DNA from: JBBPZA01 sp963797015 | GTDB lineage: Bacteria; Actinomycetota; Thermoleophilia; Solirubrobacterales; Solirubrobacteraceae | DNA: 64,000 nucleotides | Direction: 5' to 3' | Assembly: GCA_963797015.1 (NCBI GenBank) | Contig: CAWCNV010000001.1 | Coordinates: 744,001 to 808,000 of the forward strand | Part shown: in pieces, positions 28,480 through 37,027 of the stretch | How the letters are laid out: each line of letters starts with the position of its first letter | How positions within the stretch are numbered: position 1 is the stretch's first letter | Notes under the pieces: generated by a model | The model's input: the letters and a program-made list of their open reading frames with translations, nothing else | Told to the model about the DNA's origin: nothing | Databases searched by the model: none | Position numbers and translations under genes: made by a program

Positions 28480-30894
28480 TCAGGACTCGTCCTCGACCGC
28501 AACCGGGGCCGGCCCGTCCGGGGCCGGGCGCGCGGCGCCCGGAGCGCGCTCGGCGAGCGCCGCGAGCACCCGCGGCACGTCGCTCTCGGAGATCAGGACC
28601 GAGCGCGGCTTGGAGCCCTCGTAGCCCGAGATCACCCCGCGGCGCTCGAGCATGTCGATGAGTCGCCCCGCGCGCGTGTAGCCGAGGCGCAGGCGGCGCT
28701 GGAGCATCGACGTGGAGGCGGTCTGCATCTGGGCGACGAGGGCGATCGCCTCGTCGAGCAGCGGATCCTCGTCGGCGTCGAGGCCATCCTCGCCGGACTC
28801 GCCGTCGCCGCCCTCGACCTCGACCTCCTCGAGCAGCTCCTCGCGGAACTCGGGCTCACCCTGGCGCCGCCAGAAGTCGGTCAGCTTGGCGATCTGCTCC
28901 TCGTCGATGTAGGCGCCCTGGATCCGCTGCAGGCGCGAGGAGCCGATCGGCGAGAACAGCATGTCGCCCTGGCCCAGCAGCGTCTCGGCCCCGTTCTGGT
29001 CGAGGATCACGCGCGAATCGGTCTGCGACGAGACCGCAAAGGCGATCCTCGAGGGGACGTTGGCCTTGATCATCCCGGTGATGACGTCGACGCGCGGGCT
29101 CTGGGTGGCTAGCACGAGATGGATGCCCACGGCGCGCGCCTTCTGGGCGAGGCGGATGATCGAGTCCTCGACCTCGGCGGGCGCGACCATCATCAGGTCG
29201 GCGAGCTCGTCGATCACGCACAGCATGTACGGAAGCGGCGCCTCGCCGCGGCGCTCGCGCGAGCGGTTGAGCTCGACCAGGCTGCGCGTGCGGGCGAGCG
29301 ACATCATCCCGTAGCGCTCCTCCATCTCCCGCACCAGGTTGGCCAGCGCATTGGCCGCCATGCGCGGGCTCGTGATCACCGGCGTGACCAGGTGCGGGAT
29401 CGACTCGTAGTGGTTGAGCTCGACCTGCTTGGGGTCGACGAGCACGATCCGCAGGTCGCGCGGCGTCGCGCGCAGCAGGATCGAGGACAGCATCGCGTTG
29501 ATGCAGCCCGATTTCCCCGCGCCGGTGGTGCCGGCCACGAGCAGGTGCGGCATCTTGGCCAGGTCGGCGCCGATCGCGCGGCCGGCGACGTCCTTGCCCA
29601 GCCATACGCCGAGCGGCGAGTAGTCCTCGGGCGGGTCCTGCCACACGTCGCCGAGCTGCACGATCCGCCGGCGCGCGTTGGGCACCTCGACCCCCACCGC
29701 CTGCTTGCCGGGGATCGGGGCCAGGATGCGGATGTCGGTGGCGGCCAGCGCGTAGGCGAGGTCGTCCTTGAGCTGCGCGACCTTGGCCACCTTGATCCCC
29801 GGCGCCAGGCGCAGCTCGTAGCGCGTGATGTGCGGGCCGCTGACCGTTCCCACCACCTGCGCCTGGATGCCGAAGTGCCCGAGCGCCTCGACGAGCTGCT
29901 TGGCGACGCGTTCCTGACCGGAGGTGTCGGGGCGCGCGGCCTCGCCCTTGGAGCGCGTGAGCAGCCGCGCGTTGGGCACCTTCCACGAGAAGTCCTCGGC
30001 CTCGGTGACCGAGGCGCGGTAACGCCCCTGCGGCGTGAGATCGGACTGCTCGGGCTCGCTCGCCGGGCCCGCCGGCGCCTCGTCGTCGGCGGCCGGAAGG
30101 GCGATCGTGGGCGCGTCCTCGTCATCGTCCTGGGCGGCGGGTATCTCGGACGGCTCCTCCGGTTGCTGGTTGAAGAGGTTGGGGAACCGCTGCGCGCCGT
30201 CCAGTGAAGGGGCTTCCACGTGGGTCGCGCGGATCACCAGCTCATTGGTGTCGGGCTCGGGCTCCGGCACCGCCGGCGGCGCATGCGGCCGCAACCGTCG
30301 CGTGGTGGTGGCGACGCGCGCGCCGGCAGCGTGGAGCACGCTGGACAGCGTCGCGCCGGTGAGGAGCAGCGCGGCCGCGCCGAACAGGAACGCCGCCAGG
30401 ATGCGCCCGCCCGTCGCCCCCAGCAGGCCCGATGCCGCCCACCACAGCGCCTCGCCCACGGCCCCGGCGCGGACACGGAAGACGGCCGGGTCGAAGGCGC
30501 GCACGCGCGCGGGCTGGTCAGGCCCGAGTCCCATCGTCCCCGAGGCGAGCGCCATCGCCACCGCCGCCGAGAGGCAGATCAGCCCCGTGCGCAACGGCCG
30601 GCGAGCGGGCATGATCGGCCGCAGCGCGAGCACCGCCCCGCCGGCCACGAGCGCGACCGGGACGGCGAACGCCAGCACGCCCAGCAGCCAGCGCAGCGCG
30701 CGCTCGAGCCCCTCCCCCACGCTGCCGCCGGCCCATCCCAGGTACAGGACGCAGGCGAGGAAGCCGCCGGCCGCCACCAGCCCCAGCGCGATCACGTCGA
30801 GCTGGCGCTGTTCGAGCACGGGCAGGCGGAGAGCGAGCGCGGTAGCCGCGCGCTCTCTGAGCGACGGTCGTGCTGGCTTGCGTCGGCGCGCCAT
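28480..30894 (-). CDS. ftsK: DNA translocase FtsK
   Basis: Pumps chromosome DNA through the closing septum. The 804-residue protein has four or five N-terminal membrane helices (about 33-190), an acidic Pro/Ala/Glu linker (about 205-300), the alpha and beta ATPase domains with Walker A GTTGAGKS at 455-462 and Walker B YMLCVIDELADL, then an acidic hinge and a C-terminal winged-helix gamma domain (STSMLQRRLRLGYTRAGRLID) that reads KOPS-like DNA sites. The start is 67 bp from the divergent response-regulator gene. Confidence 0.95.
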   Translation of the reverse strand: MARRRKPARPSLRERAATALALRLPVLEQRQLDVIALGLVAAGGFLACVLYLGWAGGSVGEGLERALRWLLGVLAFAVPVALVAGGAVLALRPIMPARRPLRTGLICLSAAVAMALASGTMGLGPDQPARVRAFDPAVFRVRAGAVGEALWWAASGLLGATGGRILAAFLFGAAALLLTGATLSSVLHAAGARVATTTRRLRPHAPPAVPEPEPDTNELVIRATHVEAPSLDGAQRFPNLFNQQPEEPSEIPAAQDDDEDAPTIALPAADDEAPAGPASEPEQSDLTPQGRYRASVTEAEDFSWKVPNARLLTRSKGEAARPDTSGQERVAKQLVEALGHFGIQAQVVGTVSGPHITRYELRLAPGIKVAKVAQLKDDLAYALAATDIRILAPIPGKQAVGVEVPNARRRIVQLGDVWQDPPEDYSPLGVWLGKDVAGRAIGADLAKMPHLLVAGTTGAGKSGCINAMLSSILLRATPRDLRIVLVDPKQVELNHYESIPHLVTPVITSPRMAANALANLVREMEERYGMMSLARTRSLVELNRSRERRGEAPLPYMLCVIDELADLMMVAPAEVEDSIIRLAQKARAVGIHLVLATQSPRVDVITGMIKANVPSRIAFAVSSQTDSRVILDQNGAETLLGQGDMLFSPIGSSRLQRIQGAYIDEEQIAKLTDFWRRQGEPEFREELLEEVEVEGGDGESGEDGLDADEDPLLDEAIALVAQMQTASTSMLQRRLRLGYTRAGRLIDMLERRGVISGYEGSKPRSVLISESDVPRVLAALAERAPGAARPAPDGPAPVAVEDES

Positions 30895-30949
30895 GGAAAG
30901 TGTCTTCCAGCGGCCTCTTCGACGCCAGCCCGCGCGCCCCTGCCCTCGC

Positions 30950-30955
30950 TACGAT
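30950..30955 (+). promoter_or_regulatory. TACGAT -10 box, leaderless promoter of the response regulator
   Basis: TANNNT hexamer ending 6 nt before ATG 30962, in the divergent gap with ftsK. Confidence 0.5.
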
Positions 30956-30961
30956 CGCCGC

Positions 30962-31648
30962 ATGGCGAGCTTCGAACGACCGCCTCGCGTGCTCGTGGTC
31001 GAGGACGACGGGGACATCGCCCAGGTGCTCCAGCGCATGTTGCGCTCGGAGGGCTACGAGGTGCGCGTGTCCGGGGACGGCGAGAGCTCGCTGGTCGAGG
31101 CGCGGAGCTTCTCTCCGGACCTGGTGGTGCTCGACCTCGGCCTCCCGGGCATGGATGGGATCGACGTCGCCAAGGCGCTGCGCGAGCGCGACGACACCCC
31201 GATCCTGATCCTCACCGCTCGCGATGCCCTCGACGCGCGCGTCGAGGGCCTGGACTCCGGCGCCGACGACTACCTGGTCAAGCCGTTCGAGCGCCAGGAG
31301 CTGCTGGCGCGGCTGCGCGCGCTCCTGCGGCGGCGGCCTCCGCGCGGGTCGGCTTCGCTGACGGTCGGCGACCTCGTGCTCAATCCCGACACGCACGAGG
31401 TCGGCCGCGCCGACCGCGCGATCGATTTAACTCAGCGAGAGTTCGAGCTGCTGGAGTACCTGATGCGCAACGAGCGAATCGTCATCTCGCGCCAGCGCCT
31501 GCTCGACGAGGTCTGGGGATACGACCCGTTCTCGATGACCAACACCATCGAGGTGTTCGTCTCGAACCTGCGCAGAAAGCTTGAATCCGGTGGCGAGCCT
31601 CGACTCCTTCACACGATTCGTGGGGCGGGCTACGTCCTTCGTGCGTAA
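30962..31648 (+). CDS. OmpR/PhoB-family response regulator
   Basis: A 228-residue regulator. The receiver domain has the acidic pair D15-D16, phospho-acceptor D58 in VVLDLGLPG, the Thr in LILTARD and the Lys in YLVKPFERQ. The C-terminal winged helix is OmpR-type (LTQREFELLEYLMRN, then ISRQRLLDEVWGY and TNTIEVFVSNLRRKL). It forms an operon with the overlapping sensor kinase. The htrA operator at 23.3 kb is of the type such regulators bind; a link is only an inference. Confidence 0.95.
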   Translation: MASFERPPRVLVVEDDGDIAQVLQRMLRSEGYEVRVSGDGESSLVEARSFSPDLVVLDLGLPGMDGIDVAKALRERDDTPILILTARDALDARVEGLDSGADDYLVKPFERQELLARLRALLRRRPPRGSASLTVGDLVLNPDTHEVGRADRAIDLTQREFELLEYLMRNERIVISRQRLLDEVWGYDPFSMTNTIEVFVSNLRRKLESGGEPRLLHTIRGAGYVLRA

Positions 31649-33107
31649 CCGGCGGCCGGCCGCCCCCACCGGCCGCCTCCCCCGCCCTCTGGATCGCCTC
31701 CCCGTCCGCTGGCGGCTGGCGATCGTCTCGGCGGCGCTCACGCTGGTGATCCTGATGGCCTTCGCCGTGGTGATCGGCAAGCTCACCACCGACCGGATCC
31801 ATCTGCAGTTCTACCGGGAGGTCTCCTCGACGGCCGATGGGTTCGCCAGCTCGCTGGTGGCCAGCCCGGACCCGCTCGCCCAGTGCAAGCAAGGTGTGGA
31901 CCCGGCGGGCGACACCGTCATCCGCCTCGTCACCGAGCGCGGGACGGCGCTGTGCCAGACGCCCGGCGCACCCAACCTCGGTCCGCCGGCGGTCGGAAAC
32001 GGGTTCGACACCGACGGATACCGGGTCGAGACGCGCCCGCTGCGCCTGCAGCTGCAGCCCCAGACCCCCGGCTTTCCGGTCCGGCAGTTCGAGGTGGCGC
32101 TCCAGGTCGCGCGCCCGACCGCGGGCGTGGAGGAGACCGTCCAGAAGGTGCGCGTGTTCCTCGCCGTCGGGGTCCTCGGCGGCGCGCTGCTCGCGCTGCT
32201 CGCCGGCCTGGCCATCGCCCGCCGCGCGATGTCCCCGATCGCCGAGCTGACAGACACCGCGCGTCGCATCGAGGCCACCCGCGACCCCTCGCTGCGCGTT
32301 CCCCATCCGCGCGCCGACGACGAGGTGGCCGAGCTCGCGCGAACGCTCGAGAGCATGCTCGCCGCGCTCGACGCCTCGCGCTCGGAGACCGAGTCGGCGC
32401 TGCGCCGGCAGCGCGAGTTCGTCGCCGACGCCTCGCACGAGCTGCGCACGCCGCTGACCAGCGTCCTGGCCAACCTCGAGCTGCTGAGCGAGCAGCTCGA
32501 GGGCGAGCCCGGTGAGACGGCCGGCTCGGCGTTCCGCTCGGCGCAGCGCATGCGGCGCCTCGTGGCCGACCTGCTGCTGCTGGCCCGCGCCGACGCCGGG
32601 CGCAGCGCGCGCCGCGAGCCGAGCGACCTCGGCGACGTGGTCGTCGAGGCGGCGGGCGAGCTCGAGTCGGTGGCGGGCGACCACGAGTTGACGGTCGACG
32701 CCGCTCGAGCGCCCGTGTCCGGCGCGCGCGACGAGCTCCACCGGCTCGCGCTCAACCTGATGGAGAACGCCCTACGCCACACGCCGCCCGGCACGCGCGT
32801 GCGGGTCTCGACCGCGTTGCGCGACGGCCAGGCCGTGCTCGAGGTCGCCGACGACGGTCCCGGTGTTTCGCCCGCGCTGGCGCCGCGGATCTTCGAGCGC
32901 TTCGTCCGCGGAGGCGGAGAGAGCGCGGGCAGCTCGGGGCTCGGCCTGGCCATCGTCCGCGCCGTCGCCGAGGCCCACGGCGGCACGGTCGGCCTCGAGC
33001 CGCCGCCCGATGGCCGCGGCGCCCGCTTCGTCGTGCGCCTGCCCGCGCTGCCCGGCACCGCAGGCGAGCTCGACGACGCCGAGCGCCAGCCGGACGTGGT
33101 GGCGTAG
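31641..33107 (+). CDS. Sensor histidine kinase
   Basis: An EnvZ/MprB-type membrane kinase of about 488 residues. It has TM1 near 26-46, an outside sensor domain with two Cys, TM2 near 173-193, a HAMP segment, the H box DASHELRTPLTSV with the phosphorylated His near 266, and the ATPase boxes NLMENALRHT (N), VADDGPGVS (G1) and SSGLGLAIV (G2). GTG 31641, overlapping the regulator stop by 8 bp, is preferred; GTG 31590 or TTG 31581 are also in frame. Confidence 0.92.
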   Translation: MRNRRPAAPTGRLPRPLDRLPVRWRLAIVSAALTLVILMAFAVVIGKLTTDRIHLQFYREVSSTADGFASSLVASPDPLAQCKQGVDPAGDTVIRLVTERGTALCQTPGAPNLGPPAVGNGFDTDGYRVETRPLRLQLQPQTPGFPVRQFEVALQVARPTAGVEETVQKVRVFLAVGVLGGALLALLAGLAIARRAMSPIAELTDTARRIEATRDPSLRVPHPRADDEVAELARTLESMLAALDASRSETESALRRQREFVADASHELRTPLTSVLANLELLSEQLEGEPGETAGSAFRSAQRMRRLVADLLLLARADAGRSARREPSDLGDVVVEAAGELESVAGDHELTVDAARAPVSGARDELHRLALNLMENALRHTPPGTRVRVSTALRDGQAVLEVADDGPGVSPALAPRIFERFVRGGGESAGSSGLGLAIVRAVAEAHGGTVGLEPPPDGRGARFVVRLPALPGTAGELDDAERQPDVVA

Positions 33108-33109
33108 CG

Positions 33110-34261
33110 CTAGCGCGCGAAGGCCGCGCAGACGGCGGCCTGGAAGACCGCGCGCAGGGACTTGAAGGTCTTCGGCCGAATCGTCGCCGAGAGCTGCGTG
33201 TTCGCCGACACCACCACTGACCGCGCACCGCTTGACGTCGCCCCGATGAACTGCGTGTAGCCGAAGAGGTTCCCGGTGTGCCCGTACACGGTTCCGCACG
33301 AGGTTCGGTAGCGGAAGATCGCGAGGCCCGCCGACGTCGTCCCCGGGCCCGGCGGGTCCGATTGGCCGGTCACCCACTGCCGCTGCGCCTCGCGCGTGGA
33401 CGCCTTCAGGTAGCTCGGCCCGGCATAGGCACGGACGAAGCGCCCGAAGTCGGCCTGCGTGGACACCTCGCCGCCCGCGGCCCACAGGTAGTCGGCGTTG
33501 ACGACCTCTGAGAGGTCTTCACGCTTCCCGTTCTTGGGAGCGTCGTAGCCGCGAACGAACGGCGTCGGCTGCCGGTATCCGTGGGGAAGCGAGGTGTTGC
33601 GCAGGAGCAGCGGGTCGAACACGCGCTCTGAGAGCTCGTCGCGCAGGCTGAGCCCGGTCGCGGCCTCGATCATCAGGCCGGCGACGAGGTTATCGGTGTT
33701 CCGGTACACGTAGCGGGTCCCCGGGGTGAACTGGAGCGGGGCATCGCCGAGCCACCGGACGAGCTGGATCGGCGCCACCGGCTCGCGCGGGCGGTTGGTG
33801 AGCGCGTCGATGGCGCCTTGCGTGGATGCGTATTCGGCCAGCCCGCTGCGGTGCTGGAGGAGCTGCGCGAGCGTGATCGGCCTCCACGCGACCGGCAGGC
33901 CGGGCAGCCACTTGCCGATCGTGTCGTCGAGCGACAGGACGCCGGCGTCGACGAGCTTCAGCGCCGCCGCGCCGAGCATCGCCTTGCCGGTGCTCGCGGT
34001 TCTCTGGTGGTCCGTGGGCCTGAACCGCCGCTTGGTACGCCGATCCGCGTAGCCCGCCGTGAAGAACTCGCGCCTCGACCCCCGCTGCACGAGCGCGGCC
34101 GCCCCGGGCGGGCCGTCGGAGAGCCTCACCACGCGCCTGAGCGCGCGGCCGAGCGCGACGTCCGCGTCCGCCTGGGAGGGCACCGTCGCGGCGTCCGCGA
34201 CGGGAGGCGCGGCGAGCGCGCCCGCGGCCAGCACGGCAATCCCGAGGCGCTGAGGGCGCAC
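33110..34261 (-). CDS. Secreted serine hydrolase (class C beta-lactamase/D-Ala-D-Ala carboxypeptidase fold)
   Basis: A 383-residue exported hydrolase. After a signal peptide ending near VADA come the catalytic SxxK motif STGK (S90-K93), the Tyr-containing YRNTDN as the YxN motif, and GHTGNLFG as the HxG/KTG-like motif. This is the serine beta-lactamase-like domain, which includes carboxypeptidases, esterases and lactamases. Resistance cannot be claimed. GTG 34261 is the start. Its stop lies 2 bp from that of the convergent sensor kinase gene. Confidence 0.88.
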   Translation of the reverse strand: MRPQRLGIAVLAAGALAAPPVADAATVPSQADADVALGRALRRVVRLSDGPPGAAALVQRGSRREFFTAGYADRRTKRRFRPTDHQRTASTGKAMLGAAALKLVDAGVLSLDDTIGKWLPGLPVAWRPITLAQLLQHRSGLAEYASTQGAIDALTNRPREPVAPIQLVRWLGDAPLQFTPGTRYVYRNTDNLVAGLMIEAATGLSLRDELSERVFDPLLLRNTSLPHGYRQPTPFVRGYDAPKNGKREDLSEVVNADYLWAAGGEVSTQADFGRFVRAYAGPSYLKASTREAQRQWVTGQSDPPGPGTTSAGLAIFRYRTSCGTVYGHTGNLFGYTQFIGATSSGARSVVVSANTQLSATIRPKTFKSLRAVFQAAVCAAFAR

Positions 34262-34271
34262 GATGGCGACG

Positions 34272-34277
34272 ACCCTA
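34272..34277 (-). promoter_or_regulatory. TAGGGT -10 box of the serine hydrolase gene
   Basis: TANNNT hexamer with a 10-nt gap to GTG 34261. A 6-bp inverted repeat (cgcgcc-tca-ggcgcg) lies just upstream, near the -35 position. Confidence 0.4.
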
Positions 34278-34431
34278 CCTGTTCACGCGCCTCAGGCGCG
34301 GGCGCCGAGCGCACGGTCAGTCCACTCAATCATGGCTCTTCTTTCCGGGGACTCCCCGCACCCTCGCGCCCCTGGCGTGCGCTTCGCGTCGGGTAGCGCC
34401 CCCGACATTTCCCCACACTTTTCCCGCCCGG

Positions 34432-36099
34432 CTAGACCTCCACCACGACCGGCAGCACCATCGGCCGGCGCCGCAGGCGGTCGTAGACGAAAGCGGCGAG
34501 GTCGTCGTGCAGGAACTGCTGCAGGAGGTCGACCTCGCGCACCTCCTCGCCGGCCGCGCGAGCCAGCGAGTCGTCCACCGCCTGGCGGATCTCGCCGATG
34601 ATGGCGTCGCCGTCCTCCAGGAAGGGCACGCCCCGGAGGATCACCTCGGGATCGACCACCGACTCGCCGGTCTGCTCGGAGATCGTCGCGACGACGATGA
34701 AGATGCCGTCGGCCGACAGCATCCGGCGATCGCGCAGGGCGACGTCGGCCGGGTCGCCGATGTCGACGCCGTCGACGAAGATCATCCCCGAGGGCTCGTG
34801 AGTTCCCCAGCGCGCGCCGCGCTCGTCGATCTCGAGCGGCAGGCCGTTCTCGCCACGGAAGATCGCGTCGGGCTCGATGCCGACCGCCTCCGAGAGCTGG
34901 GAGTGGAGCCGCAGGCGCCGGAAGTCGCCGTGGAAGGGCATCACGTAGCGCGGGCGCACGAGGTTGAGCATCAGCTTGAGCTCGTCCGCGTACCCGTGGC
35001 CCGACGCGTGCACCGGCGCGTCGCGCGTGGTGATCACCTCGCAGCCGATGTGGTACAGCCGGTCGATCGTCTCGTTGACCGCGCGCTCGTTGCCCGGGAT
35101 CGGCGTCGCGGAGAAGACCACCGTGTCACCGCTGTGCAGCTCGACCGCGGGATGGTCGCGGTGGGCCATGCGGCGCAGGGCCGAGAGCGGCTCGCCCTGG
35201 GAGCCGGTGGACACGATCACGAGCTTGTGGTCGGGGAAGTCGTCGATCTCGCGCGGCGGGATCGTCATCCCGTCGGGCATCTCGATGTGGCCGAGCTGGC
35301 GGCCGATGTTCACGTTCTTGCGCATCGAGCGGCCCACCAGCGAGACCTTGCGCCCGAGCGCCGCGGCGGCGTCGACCACCTGCTGGACGCGATGGATGTT
35401 CGAGGCGAAGCAGGTCACCACGATGCGCCCCTCGCAGCGGCCGAAGACCTCCTCGAGGTGCGGTCCGACGCCGGACTCCGACGGCGAGGTCCCCGTGCGG
35501 TCTGCGTTGGTCGAGTCTCCGCACAGCACCAGCAGCTGCTCCTGGCCGAGCTCGGCCAGGCGGCCGAAGTCGGCGGGCTGGCCGTCGACCGGCGTCTGAT
35601 CGAACTTGTAGTCGCCGGTCACGAGCGCCGTGCCCAGCGCTGTGTGGAGCGCGACCGCGGAGGCGTCGGGAATCGAGTGGGTCATGTGCACGAGCTCGAG
35701 GCCGAAGGGACCGGCCTCGAACGTGCGCCCGGGCTCGAGCTCCTCGAGCTTGACCTCGCGCAGGCGGTGCTCGTCGAGCTTGGAGCGCGCCATCGCCATG
35801 GTGAGCGCGCCGCCGTACACCGGCGGAGCCTGATCGGCCCCCAGCTCGCGCAGGATCCACGGCAGCGCCCCGAGGTGGTCCTCGTGGCCGTGGGTCACGA
35901 TGATCGCCTCGATGTCCTTGACACGATCCCGCAGGTAGGCGAAGTCGGGCAGCACGAGGTCGATCCCAAGCATGTCCGTGGTCGGGAAGCGCAGCCCCAC
36001 GTCGACGACGACGATGCGGCCCTCGAGCTCGAACACGGTCATGTTCTTGCCGATCTCCCCGAGTCCGCCCAGGGGAAGGATGCGGAGGGTGGGGGTCAG
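34432..36099 (-). CDS. rnj: Ribonuclease J (CTG start proposed)
   Basis: Metallo-beta-lactamase/beta-CASP RNase with 5'-3' exo- and endonuclease activity. From CTG 36099 it has 555 residues. It begins with the conserved LRILPLGGLGEIGKN, and the metal motif HGHEDH is at about 70-75. CGDSTNADR, GHGYADEL and PFHGDFRR follow. Starting at the first ATG (36042) would delete LGGLGEIGKN, which the family always has, and no ATG, GTG or TTG lies in frame between that point and the dapA stop. The CTG overlaps the stop of a 13-codon upstream frame. dapA-rnj adjacency is common in actinobacteria. Confidence 0.9.
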   Translation of the reverse strand: MTPTLRILPLGGLGEIGKNMTVFELEGRIVVVDVGLRFPTTDMLGIDLVLPDFAYLRDRVKDIEAIIVTHGHEDHLGALPWILRELGADQAPPVYGGALTMAMARSKLDEHRLREVKLEELEPGRTFEAGPFGLELVHMTHSIPDASAVALHTALGTALVTGDYKFDQTPVDGQPADFGRLAELGQEQLLVLCGDSTNADRTGTSPSESGVGPHLEEVFGRCEGRIVVTCFASNIHRVQQVVDAAAALGRKVSLVGRSMRKNVNIGRQLGHIEMPDGMTIPPREIDDFPDHKLVIVSTGSQGEPLSALRRMAHRDHPAVELHSGDTVVFSATPIPGNERAVNETIDRLYHIGCEVITTRDAPVHASGHGYADELKLMLNLVRPRYVMPFHGDFRRLRLHSQLSEAVGIEPDAIFRGENGLPLEIDERGARWGTHEPSGMIFVDGVDIGDPADVALRDRRMLSADGIFIVVATISEQTGESVVDPEVILRGVPFLEDGDAIIGEIRQAVDDSLARAAGEEVREVDLLQQFLHDDLAAFVYDRLRRRPMVLPVVVEV

Positions 36100-36137
36100 G
36101 GCGCCGCCCCCGGGAGGATGCGCAGGGCGGGACTCAA
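36096..36137 (-). CDS. Possible 13-codon upstream ORF resembling the RNase J N-terminus
   Basis: TTG 36137 opens MSPALRILPGAAP, whose TGA overlaps the CTG proposed for rnj (CTGA). Its product mirrors the rnj start TPTLRILPLGGL, because a roughly 38-bp piece is imperfectly duplicated. It may be a leader peptide that couples translation, or the wreck of the old start. Only the duplication itself is directly visible. Confidence 0.3.
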   Translation of the reverse strand: MSPALRILPGAAP

Positions 36138-36153
36138 GCCGCGGCCGGCGACG

Positions 36154-37014
36154 TCACGCCCGCGCCGCCTGGAGCAACCCGTGGCGCTCGAGCACCGCGC
36201 GGACGGCGGCGCGCTCGTCCTCGGTCGCCTCGACGATCGGCAGCCGCACGCCACCGGCCTCGATGCCGAGCATGTTGAGCGCCGCCTTGGTGCACGTCGG
36301 GCTGGCGGTGAGGAACAGCACCTCGTACACGTCGCGCAGCGAAGCATCGATCTCCGCGCGCTGCTCCGGCTCGTCGACCATGCGCCGCATCTGCTCCCCC
36401 ACGACGTGGCTTGCGACGAGCACGCCGCCCGCTCCGCCGAGGTCCAGGCAGCGCGCGAGCGAGGCGTCGTTGCCGGCGTAGACGTCGAGCCCGTCGATGG
36501 GACCCAGCTCCGCGTCGTTGGCCTGCTTGACGCCGTCGATGTGCTCGATCTGCGCGAGCTCGGCCAGCAGGTCGGGCGGCATGTTCGTGCCCGTGCGCGT
36601 CGGGATGTTGTAGAGCAGGACCGGCTTGTCGGTCGCGCGCGCGACCGCCTCGAAGTGGCGCTGGATCCCGAGCGGGCTCGGACGGTTGTAGTACGGGGTA
36701 ACCGACAGGATCGCGTCGGCGCCGAGCTCGGTCGCGCGCTCGGTGAGGTGGACGGCGTGCCGCGTGTCGTTGGAGCCGGCGCCGGCGACCACCGTCGCGC
36801 GGTCGCCGACCTCGCGCACGGCGAGCTCGATCAGGCCCAGCTGCTCCTCATCGGTGAGCGTCGGCGCCTCGCCGGTGGTGCCGCACACGACCAGCCCATC
36901 GGACCCGTGGTCGAGCAGGTGGTGCATGAGCGCGACCGTGGCCTCGTCGTCGACGCGCCCGGCGCGGTCGAACGGGGTCACCATCGCGGTGAGGATCGCG
37001 CCGAGGCCCGCCAT
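36154..37014 (-). CDS. dapA: 4-hydroxy-tetrahydrodipicolinate synthase
   Basis: Condenses pyruvate with aspartate semialdehyde, the first step toward DAP and lysine. The 286-residue TIM barrel has GTTGE at 45-49, the Tyr pair in TPYYNRP (108-109), and the Schiff-base Lys163 in GVKQAND. ATG 37014 is chosen over ATG 37023, because the earlier ATG lies inside the TAGAAT promoter box. It sits upstream of rnj; dapB, dapF and dapL are elsewhere in the window. Confidence 0.95.
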   Translation of the reverse strand: MAGLGAILTAMVTPFDRAGRVDDEATVALMHHLLDHGSDGLVVCGTTGEAPTLTDEEQLGLIELAVREVGDRATVVAGAGSNDTRHAVHLTERATELGADAILSVTPYYNRPSPLGIQRHFEAVARATDKPVLLYNIPTRTGTNMPPDLLAELAQIEHIDGVKQANDAELGPIDGLDVYAGNDASLARCLDLGGAGGVLVASHVVGEQMRRMVDEPEQRAEIDASLRDVYEVLFLTASPTCTKAALNMLGIEAGGVRLPIVEATEDERAAVRAVLERHGLLQAARA

Positions 37015-37021
37015 CGCCGGC

Positions 37022-37027
37022 ATTCTA
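37022..37027 (-). promoter_or_regulatory. TAGAAT -10 box of dapA, sharing its TAG with the upstream stop codon
   Basis: TANNNT hexamer 7 nt before ATG 37014. Its first three bases are also the TAG stop of the CehA-like gene, and it overlaps the in-frame ATG at 37023. Confidence 0.5.

Noticed and set aside
33110..34261. Calling the serine hydrolase a beta-lactamase resistance gene
   Set aside because: The SxxK/YxN/HxG set is shared by carboxypeptidases and esterases; context gives no resistance link.
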